From: Methanothrix sp.
Lineage (GTDB): Archaea > Halobacteriota > Methanosarcinia > Methanotrichales > Methanotrichaceae
Direction of reading: 5' to 3'
DNA: 46,824 nt
Assembly (NCBI GenBank): GCA_018052825.1
Contig: JAGPMN010000009.1
Location: 1-46,824, forward strand
Below are positions 40,940 to 46,824 of the stretch, one piece after another. The notes under the pieces are model-generated. The model did no database searches, was not told the origin of the DNA, and saw nothing but the letters and a program-made list of their open reading frames with translations. Within the stretch, counting starts at the first letter, position 1. Every line of letters starts with the position of its first letter. The translations under genes and the position numbers were made by a program.

Positions 40940-41461
40940 ATGCGCCAATACATAAAGAGGGAGACAAAGGAGACAAGCATCGAGGTCCTTCTGGAGATCG
41001 ATGGGCAGGGCAGAGTTGATGCGGAGACGGGCGTGGCCCTGCTGGACGAGATCATCGCCTCCATCGGGCTGGCAGGGGGATTTGACATGACGGTCCGGGC
41101 GCGGGGGGACTTGCAGACGGGAGACCACCACACTACTGAGGATACTGCCATAACCCTGGGCGCGGCCATAGCCGGGCAGATAAAGAGCGGCATGGCCTCT
41201 TGTGTGGTGCCATCAGGCACGGCTGTGGCCACCGCGGCGGTGCGCTTCGGCGAGCCGGGCTATCATGGGAGCTTTCAGCTCGGAGGCGATGCCATGGGCG
41301 GCATGGCTCTGGAGAGTCTCCCTCACTTCCTGCGGGCCCTGGCCTACAACGGGGGATTCAACCTATTCATATCCGCGCAGGGCGGCGACGACAGAAGCCG
41401 CATCGAGGCCATGAGCACTGCTTTGGGACGGGCCATAAAGCTGGCAGCCAGGGATATGTAG
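40940..41461 (+). CDS. HisB-like protein (imidazoleglycerol-phosphate dehydratase fold), catalytically degenerate
   Basis: The 173-residue sequence follows the HisB fold: RETKETSIEVLLEIDGQGR, then GFDMTVRARGDLQTGDHHTTEDTAITLG with the second-repeat HHxxED motif intact (H63, H64, E67). Several other metal or catalytic positions differ from true HisB: LLDHM is LLDEI (E37 for His), P-M-D-E-A is PSGTA, TLH is NLF, and the C-terminal NxHHxxEA is DDRSRIEA, with both His lost (R152, S153). It is also shorter than the usual 190 residues. It is therefore unlikely to dehydrate imidazoleglycerol phosphate in the known way. It is a lone gene divergent from purP. Its real role is unknown. Confidence 0.8.
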   Translation: MRQYIKRETKETSIEVLLEIDGQGRVDAETGVALLDEIIASIGLAGGFDMTVRARGDLQTGDHHTTEDTAITLGAAIAGQIKSGMASCVVPSGTAVATAAVRFGEPGYHGSFQLGGDAMGGMALESLPHFLRALAYNGGFNLFISAQGGDDRSRIEAMSTALGRAIKLAARDM

Positions 41462-41474
41462 GCAGGAGAGGATA

Positions 41475-44390
41475 CTATCTCCTTTGAAGGGTGTATGCGG
41501 CCGCCGCCAGTGCAAATAGGGATGCTAAGACCCCCGCCACATCGCTCTTCTTTGCAGGCTGATCTCCGCCCAGGATGCTGATGCTGCCGTTTCTGACCTC
41601 TGGCGTCAGGCCTGATGTGTCCGTCACCTCCAGGAGGGCGGTCTGATTGGCCGAAGCCGGCCGAACGGAGAAGGTGAGATTGGCCCCTTCGCATCCTGCA
41701 GGCAGCAGAATGCTTATCCTGCCTGCCGTGCCGTCCACCTGCCAGGAGGCGTTGCCGCCTGAGATTCTCACAGCTTCAAGAAGTGTTGTGTTGTAGGAGA
41801 TGTCGATCCTCCTCTCCAGGCTGGAGTTGCCGGCGAGAAGGGGGACTGTGGCCTCCTCGCCTGCCGGGGCGCTGGCGGAGCCCAGGGAGACGCCACGTAT
41901 GGGGGCGGCTGTGACGTTGAAGAAATATCCGAATGATTGAATGGCATTGACGGCATTTTCTATTCTTGTTCTCAGCTCATATCTTCCGGGCGGGGTCCCT
42001 ACAGTGACTGCATGCGGCTCCAAGGAATCCAGTGTGCCGTGCAGGGTATGATTGACGTGGCTAGGGACGAGCCTTCCGTCGATAACATCGAAAAGCTGCA
42101 GAATACTCTCTCCCGGCTCGATTTTGATAAACTGATTTTTAGCAGTGCTGTTGGCCAGCATAGCGTCGTAGTCAAGCGAGTTGTTCATCCTGCTAAATTC
42201 GTTTCTGGAGATGTAAAATATGGACCCCGTCTTCAATATCGCTGCAATTCGCCCCTCTGAATCGAATATCACACTGACCTGCTCGGCAGGTGCAGACGAG
42301 TTCAGATAAAGCAGTGCCGGCACCGGGCCGCCAGCATCTATGACAAGGCTGCCGTCATCGCTGAGCTGCAGAGTCGTGGCATTCCACTTCCAGGCATAGA
42401 CCCACCATTCGCCTGAGCCCTGGCCGATGCTAGTGATATCCCTGGTAAATACAGTCCTATTGCTTGAATCCAGTATATTTACCAGTACCTGTCGTATCTC
42501 TGCCGCCCGGACTATCAGGCTGAAGTTAGCCGATGAAAGGGATGATACATTATCCTGAACCTTTACAAGAGGCGGCTCAGGTGAAGGAACCACATACTTT
42601 AACTGGTACAGATAGTATCTGAGCGTATCATTGTCGGCAACATGTACGCTCATACCCGGCCCGATGCCCACATCAGAGTTCCTGTTGAGGTTTATGGGGT
42701 CTGGATTGAGCATGATCATGCCTTCAGGAAAGACATTGACGATCTCCAGCTCGCCAAACCCCGTCCCTGGATCAATGGAAAATGTGCTCTCAGAGATCTG
42801 GAAGATGCCGTCCAGCGAGGCAAGTCTTTCTGTGCCGTTGTTGAAGACATTTCCGAAGTGCATCATTATTATCGGCATGTCATTGATATTCTCCATGTCT
42901 TTTTTATACATATATGTCGTATTGGAGAATACCACTGAGCTGTCCACCATGCGCCCATCTTTAAAAAGCTGAAGGAAAAGGCTGTCATTGCCCACATCCC
43001 TGATGTGCATCTCATATCCCTCTTGCAATGAATAATTCCCTGCTACAATGATTCCTTCGAGCTCTGAATCGATGAGCACCCTGCCAAGGTAATCCTGCTC
43101 CAGGAGGCTGAAAGATGAATTTCTGCCTTCAAGACTTGAATCGTATCCCGCAAACCAGGTATCGCCAACGAAGCTTAAAGTATAATAGTATCCCCACGGT
43201 TTGTATTCGAATTCTTTCGGCTGTATTATGCATGTATATTGAATGCCTGGCTGCTTTATGGTTTTATTCTCCTCATACCTTATATAATTATAAGGAGGCT
43301 CAAGTCTCCTGCCATTTACAGAATAAAATACAAGCGTCTCTCCTCCCATCGAATCCTGATAAATGCTCAGCAAATTATCAGGATCAAAGAAGAATCCACT
43401 GTAGTTTTGGGAGTTCCATCTGGCTATGGCAGAAGAACTATATTCACCCATTCGCACGGGAATAGATGGCGTTGAGCCGAATACAGGCCCTCGTATTTCA
43501 TGTACACCATAGTCGAAGATGATTCCAACGGGATAGTAAGTGAGATCCGGCATATCAAGTACAACAAGCCTCAAATTGCCTGTAAGTGGCACTTCGGAGT
43601 CCCTGATGAGGGAAAGAGATATGTTATTCTGAAATACCAGGCCATCCTCTGAGTAGCTATTAAGCTTCATGTTCCCTATAAGGGCTCCATCGAATAGCTT
43701 GATATCAGGGGCATCGCTCACCTGAAATATGCCATCTACCTCAGCAAAGCCTTCTTTCGAACTTTTCATGGCGTCGGATAGATGGACCAGGATTACAGGG
43801 ACATCGTCGATTTTGTAGACAAATGTATCCCCTATGCTTACCAGTGATGCATAAATAATATCTCTATTCTTCAAAAGAGCAAACTTAACCGTGCCTTTTT
43901 TCTCCGAGACATCAACAGCCGCCAGAGAGTAGCCCTGCTGGAGCGAAAGTGTCTTGTTGCCCCCTAATGTGTATGTGATCTCTTCATTCCTGAGCACCCG
44001 TCTAAGCTCTCCCTTCCCCAGTGAGCTTATCTCCTCTGTTAAGTTGCTTTCCGGATAGCCGGCCAGGTAGGGGCTGCCCAGGAAGGCCACCTCCTGAAAT
44101 GTGCCCCAGGGCTCGTATTCAAAGGGAGATGTCCACGTCTTAGAGCTGTAGATTATGTCGCCCTCCTCAGCCGTCCTCCCCGTGAGGTGCACAGTCAGCT
44201 CCTCGCCTCCCTGATCCTCGTCCACGTCGTAATAGAACCAGCCGAAGTCGCTGGCCCGCCAGATACCGTCGCCGCTGCTGAAATGCCCGCGCACGTAGGC
44301 CGCCTCTACCGCATCCTGTCCCAAAGCCCCTCCCGCGAGGCACAGCAGCGAAATCAGCACTGCCCCCACCCAGATCGTCCTTATTTGCAT
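41475..44390 (-). CDS. S-layer protein with two Methanosarcinales duplication domains
   Basis: A 971-residue exported protein. It has a signal peptide (IRTIWVGAVLISLLCLAGGALG), then two tandem S-layer duplication domains of the Methanosarcinales type (about residues 25-300 and 325-610). Each repeats the pattern W-x-x-x...LAGY or FAGY, LQQGYSL or LQEGYEM, VPVILVH or MPIIMMHF, and DGIFQVSD or DGIFQISE. After these come a beta-rich spacer, a possible cohesin-like domain (about 850-945, SLGSASAPAGEEATVPLL onward) and a C-terminal membrane anchor ending LASLFALAAAAYTLQRR. About 25 N-glycosylation sites are visible. It is divergent from cfbC and probably forms part of the cell wall lattice or sheath. 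Confidence 0.85.
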   Translation of the reverse strand: MQIRTIWVGAVLISLLCLAGGALGQDAVEAAYVRGHFSSGDGIWRASDFGWFYYDVDEDQGGEELTVHLTGRTAEEGDIIYSSKTWTSPFEYEPWGTFQEVAFLGSPYLAGYPESNLTEEISSLGKGELRRVLRNEEITYTLGGNKTLSLQQGYSLAAVDVSEKKGTVKFALLKNRDIIYASLVSIGDTFVYKIDDVPVILVHLSDAMKSSKEGFAEVDGIFQVSDAPDIKLFDGALIGNMKLNSYSEDGLVFQNNISLSLIRDSEVPLTGNLRLVVLDMPDLTYYPVGIIFDYGVHEIRGPVFGSTPSIPVRMGEYSSSAIARWNSQNYSGFFFDPDNLLSIYQDSMGGETLVFYSVNGRRLEPPYNYIRYEENKTIKQPGIQYTCIIQPKEFEYKPWGYYYTLSFVGDTWFAGYDSSLEGRNSSFSLLEQDYLGRVLIDSELEGIIVAGNYSLQEGYEMHIRDVGNDSLFLQLFKDGRMVDSSVVFSNTTYMYKKDMENINDMPIIMMHFGNVFNNGTERLASLDGIFQISESTFSIDPGTGFGELEIVNVFPEGMIMLNPDPINLNRNSDVGIGPGMSVHVADNDTLRYYLYQLKYVVPSPEPPLVKVQDNVSSLSSANFSLIVRAAEIRQVLVNILDSSNRTVFTRDITSIGQGSGEWWVYAWKWNATTLQLSDDGSLVIDAGGPVPALLYLNSSAPAEQVSVIFDSEGRIAAILKTGSIFYISRNEFSRMNNSLDYDAMLANSTAKNQFIKIEPGESILQLFDVIDGRLVPSHVNHTLHGTLDSLEPHAVTVGTPPGRYELRTRIENAVNAIQSFGYFFNVTAAPIRGVSLGSASAPAGEEATVPLLAGNSSLERRIDISYNTTLLEAVRISGGNASWQVDGTAGRISILLPAGCEGANLTFSVRPASANQTALLEVTDTSGLTPEVRNGSISILGGDQPAKKSDVAGVLASLFALAAAAYTLQRR

Positions 44391-44405
44391 CTACCTCTTG
44401 TCACT

Positions 44406-44431
44406 CATTCCGGCGTTTGCTTCTCGGAATG
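44406..44431 (-). promoter_or_regulatory. Hairpin in the 5' leader of the S-layer mRNA
   Basis: CATTCCG (44425-44431 on the minus strand) and CGGAATG (44406-44412) form a perfect 7-bp stem with a 12-base loop. The minus-strand TATA box near 44458-44466 predicts transcription from about 44436, so the hairpin would sit within a few bases of the mRNA 5' end. The start codon follows 15 bases after the hairpin, behind AAGAGGTAG. Confidence 0.45.
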
Positions 44432-44455
44432 TCCAGATAGACCATCCTGGATAAG

Positions 44456-44466
44456 CTGTATATCCT
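44456..44466. promoter_or_regulatory. TATA-like element between the S-layer gene and cfbC
   Basis: CTGTATATCC on the plus strand (GGATATACAG on the minus strand) is the only clear TATA-like sequence between the two divergent genes. It is about 36 bases before the cfbC ATG and about 70 bases before the S-layer ATG, which would leave short and longer leaders respectively. A shared or overlapping bidirectional promoter is possible. Confidence 0.4.
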
Positions 44467-44496
44467 ATGCCGGATCTACATGCGGAGCGGAGTTAG

Positions 44497-45297
44497 ATGT
44501 CATCTATTAAACACGTTGCGATATACGGCAAGGGCGGTATCGGCAAGTCATGCACTGCCTCGAACATTGCCGCCGCCTGTGCCGAGAAGGGCCACAGGGT
44601 TCTGGTAGTGGGCTGCGACCCCAAGAGCGATTCGAGCATAACGCTGGTAGGCCGCAGGATTCCCACAATGATGGACCTGATATTGGCTGGCGGAGAGATC
44701 CGGGAAAAGGATGTCGTCTTTGAGGGATACGGGGGCGTGCGCTGCATAGAGGTGGGCGGGCCTGAGCCGGGTGTGGGTTGCGCCGGGCGTGGCATAATTG
44801 TGGCCATCGATTTTTTGCGCAAGGTCTCCCATGTCCTGGAGGAGGTGGACCTGGTGCTCTATGATGTGCCTGGGGATATAGTCTGCGGCGGGTTTTCAGC
44901 GCCCATCAGAAAGGGGCTGGTGAGCCAGGCCTACATCATCACCTCGGGAGAGTACATGCCCCTTTATGCTGCCAACAACATCAGCAAGGGGCTGCTCCGC
45001 CTCAAAACCCCCCTGGCCGGAGTGATCTGCAACTCTCGCGAAGCTGCTGCCGGGCGGGAGAAGGAGATCGCTGAGAGGTTTGCCTGTGAACTGAACAGCA
45101 GGCTGGTGGCATTCATACCCAAGGATCCGGTGGTGCAGCAGTGCGAGAGGAGGGCGGTCACAGTAATCCAGGGAGCGCCCGACACTGCAATCGCCAATGT
45201 CTACCGGGCCCTGGGCGAGGAGATCATGGCGGCAGCCGAGCTGAAGATACCAAGGCCGCTAAGCGATGAGAGGCTCAGAGAGCTGTCCATGGAATAA
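44497..45297 (+). CDS. cfbC: CfbC, NifH-like reductase of coenzyme F430 synthesis
   Basis: CfbC is the iron-sulfur ATPase that feeds electrons to CfbD for the reductive cyclisation of nickel-sirohydrochlorin a,c-diamide to the F430 precursor. The 266-residue NifH-like protein has the Walker [16 protein letters not shown] (GKGGIGKS at 11-18), [20 protein letters not shown] and [15 protein letters not shown] with the two cluster-binding cysteines C95 and C130, and [13 protein letters not shown]. No nifDK, bch or chl genes are near, and the next gene is cfbB, which supports the F430 role. The ATG follows GGAG at 44489-44492 and is divergent from the S-layer gene. Confidence 0.92.
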   Translation: MSSIKHVAIYGKGGIGKSCTASNIAAACAEKGHRVLVVGCDPKSDSSITLVGRRIPTMMDLILAGGEIREKDVVFEGYGGVRCIEVGGPEPGVGCAGRGIIVAIDFLRKVSHVLEEVDLVLYDVPGDIVCGGFSAPIRKGLVSQAYIITSGEYMPLYAANNISKGLLRLKTPLAGVICNSREAAAGREKEIAERFACELNSRLVAFIPKDPVVQQCERRAVTVIQGAPDTAIANVYRALGEEIMAAAELKIPRPLSDERLRELSME

Positions 45298-45301
45298 GGG
45301 G

Positions 45302-46687
45302 ATGATGTTGGCAGACTGTTCGAGAGTGCTGATCGCCGGAGACAGGAGCTCCAGCGGCAAGACCACCATAGTGGCCGGCCTTCTCTCCGCCCTGCGCAGG
45401 AGGGGCCTGGCCGTGCAGCCCTATAAGGTGGCCATGGACTACATCGACCCCAGCTATCACACCTGGATCACCGGCAGGAGCTGCCGCAACCTGGACGGCT
45501 ACCTCATGACGGCGGGAGCCGTGCAGGAGATCTACGCCCATGCCGCCCAGGGCGCAGACATATCAGTGATCGAGGGAGTGCGCGGCCTGTACGAGGGGTA
45601 CGAGGGGGATCTGGGCAGCACGGCCCAGATCGCCAAGCTGCTCAAAATGCCGGTTATATTCGTGGTCGATGCCCGGAGCATCACCCGCAGCGCTGCGGCC
45701 CTGGTGAAGGGCTACATGGACTATGATCCCCATGTAGATTTCAAAGGCGTCATACTCAACAAGGTTGGATCTGAGAGGCATGCAGAGAAGGCTGCCCGGG
45801 AGATCGAACGCTATGCTGGCGTGGAGGTGGTGGGGATCATCAGGAGAAATGAGGAGATGCACCTGGCCATGCGCCACCTGGGCCTGGTTCCAGTGCTGGA
45901 GGGAAGGGCCCGGCACGAAGGCTTCGAAGAGAGGGTGGACAGGATCCGGCAGATTGTGGAGGATGGCCTCGACCTGGAACGCATCCTGGAGATTGCCAGG
46001 GGGGCCGAGCCCCTGCCGGCTGTGCCGGCTGACCTGTACCGGGAAAGCTCATCCGGGCGGGGCGTCAGTATAGCAGTAGCCCAGGATGAGGCATTCAACT
46101 TCTACTACCGGGACAATCTGGAGATGATAGAGCTTTCGGGGGCGTCGGCCGTCCCCTTTTCTCCGCTGCATGACGCAAGCCTGCCCGATGTGGACGGCAT
46201 CTACATCGGGGGAGGATATCCGGAGCTATATGCCCGCGAGCTGTCGGAGAACGCAGGGATGATCCAGGCTCTGCACATGGCGCACGATAGGGGTATTCCC
46301 ATCTATGCCGAGTGCGGAGGACTGATGTATCTGGCCCGCCAGATCGAATGGGACGGCGAGAGGCAGGAGATGGTGGGCCTGGTTCCCGGCATGGCCAGGC
46401 GGGGCAGCAGGAGGATTGTCAGCTACGTGCATGGCAGGCTTAAGAAGGACTGCTCAATCGGGCCGGCGGGAGCTGCCCTCATGGGGCACGAGTTTCACCA
46501 CTCCGAGATGGTGATGGATGAGAATGTGAGCTACGCCATCAGGCTTGAGAGGGGCACGGGCATAAAATGCGGGTGGGACGGATTCTGCCAGGGTAATCTC
46601 GTGGCCAGCTACACCCATATTCACAGCGCCTCCTACCGGGGATTTCCGGGAAGGTTCATAGATGCCTGCAGAAGAAATAGAGGCTGA
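45302..46687 (+). CDS. cfbB: CfbB, Ni-sirohydrochlorin a,c-diamide synthase (CbiA family)
   Basis: CfbB amidates the a and c acetates of nickel-sirohydrochlorin using Gln and ATP. From ATG 45302 the protein has 461 residues. The N-terminal ATPase has IAGDRSSSGKTTIVAGLL, YKVAMDYIDPSYH and IEGVRGLYEGYEGDLGSTAQIA. The C-terminal glutaminase has DGIYIGGGYPELYARELSEN, IPIYAECGGLMYLA with the nucleophile Cys, GHEFHHSEM and SYTHIHSASY. The sequence could also be CbiA acting on cobyrinic acid; pairing with cfbC favours CfbB. ATG 45302, ATG 45305 and TTG 45308 all follow AAGGGG closely, and an earlier ATG at 45266 would overlap cfbC by 32 bases. Confidence 0.9.
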   Translation: MMLADCSRVLIAGDRSSSGKTTIVAGLLSALRRRGLAVQPYKVAMDYIDPSYHTWITGRSCRNLDGYLMTAGAVQEIYAHAAQGADISVIEGVRGLYEGYEGDLGSTAQIAKLLKMPVIFVVDARSITRSAAALVKGYMDYDPHVDFKGVILNKVGSERHAEKAAREIERYAGVEVVGIIRRNEEMHLAMRHLGLVPVLEGRARHEGFEERVDRIRQIVEDGLDLERILEIARGAEPLPAVPADLYRESSSGRGVSIAVAQDEAFNFYYRDNLEMIELSGASAVPFSPLHDASLPDVDGIYIGGGYPELYARELSENAGMIQALHMAHDRGIPIYAECGGLMYLARQIEWDGERQEMVGLVPGMARRGSRRIVSYVHGRLKKDCSIGPAGAALMGHEFHHSEMVMDENVSYAIRLERGTGIKCGWDGFCQGNLVASYTHIHSASYRGFPGRFIDACRRNRG

Positions 46688-46764
46688 GATGCTGCCTGGG
46701 TTGTGCACTTGCTTGACTGAATAATTTATATATTAGCATCTCCAATTGCGATTGGGGTACAGCA

Positions 46765-46824
46765 ATGGAGGAAGAGCTGGATTTATCAAAATTCTGGTGT
46801 TGGCAGGAGGACTGCCCCGATCGA
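46765..46824 (+). CDS. Partial gene at right edge, possibly a transposase N terminus
   Basis: An ATG at 46765 opens a frame beginning MEEELDLSKFWCWQEDCPDR and running off the window. A strong TATA-like AATTTATATATTA lies about 35-45 bases ahead. The short C-x-x-x-x-CPD zinc-finger-like start resembles the N terminus of some transposases and related DNA-binding proteins in Methanosarcinales, but 20 residues are too few to be sure. Confidence 0.5.
   Translation, partial: MEEELDLSKFWCWQEDCPDR

Noticed and set aside
44497..45297. Nitrogenase iron protein NifH or a Bch/Chl reductase subunit
   Set aside because: No nif, bch or chl partners are nearby and the next gene is cfbB, so CfbC is the better call.
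1..46824. CRISPR array or integrated virus
   Set aside because: No regularly spaced short repeats, cas genes, integrase, or phage structural genes were seen; the mobile traces are limited to a decayed transposase, one inverted repeat pair and an uncertain partial gene at the right edge.

Overview
The window looks like a high-GC chromosome segment from an aceticlastic methanogen of the Methanosarcinales, most likely Methanothrix (Methanosaeta). This is inferred from gene content: coenzyme F430 genes (cfbC, cfbB), a heterodisulfide reductase operon whose HdrA is fused to an MvhD domain, an S-layer protein of the Methanosarcinales duplication type, archaeal purP, Orc1/Cdc6 and the nurA-herA-mre11-rad50 operon. 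The high GC content suggests a relative of the GC-rich species M. harundinacea, but the sequence alone cannot fix the species. No rRNA, tRNA or CRISPR array was seen.

Layout. 1-0.8 kb: a cut-off gene on the minus strand and an AlkD-like DNA repair protein. 0.9-7.4 kb: a tightly overlapping corrin-ring operon, cbiT-L-F-G-H-C-D-E. It probably starts from a leaderless promoter, has a two-domain CbiH, a CbiG with no ordinary start codon, and a CbiC in which the usual catalytic His is Ile. 7.4-9.2 kb: a lipoprotein, a zinc-ribbon UPF0148 protein and a UPF0147 protein. 8.3-11.2 kb: orc1/cdc6 with an AT-rich gene-free region and four sequences resembling origin recognition boxes, a probable replication origin. 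That gap also holds a 20-bp perfect inverted repeat and a hairpin-rich stretch. 11.2-14.5 kb: a decayed transposase, an ArsB/NhaD-type transporter, a small secreted protein and an AI-2E family membrane protein. 14.7-21.7 kb: nurA-herA-mre11-rad50, the complete archaeal DNA end-resection operon.

21.7-28.4 kb: a geranylgeranyl-reductase family flavoprotein, then a run of secreted or membrane surface proteins, two of which share a domain, and a DUF1616 membrane protein. 28.4-34.3 kb: a TIR-like protein with a zinc ribbon, divergent from hdrA(-mvhD)-ferredoxin-polyferredoxin-hdrC-hdrB. These five genes overlap or nearly abut and probably form one soluble electron-transfer complex linking ferredoxin, F420 or another carrier to CoM-S-S-CoB. 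34.3-40.8 kb: glycogen phosphorylase, an APC permease, and a minus-strand operon of purP, a tandem-SIS protein and a metallophosphoesterase. 40.9-41.5 kb: a HisB-like protein that has lost several catalytic metal ligands. 41.5-44.4 kb: the S-layer protein, whose mRNA probably begins with a hairpin. 44.5-46.7 kb: cfbC-cfbB for F430 synthesis. The right edge cuts a gene that may be a transposase.

Together the window supplies both methanogen tetrapyrrole cofactors in part (corrin ring and F430), heterodisulfide reduction, chromosome initiation and repair, and the cell envelope. The items most worth a second look are the origin region, the degenerate HisB paralog, the CbiC active-site change, the TIR-zinc ribbon protein and the gene-free hairpin region.
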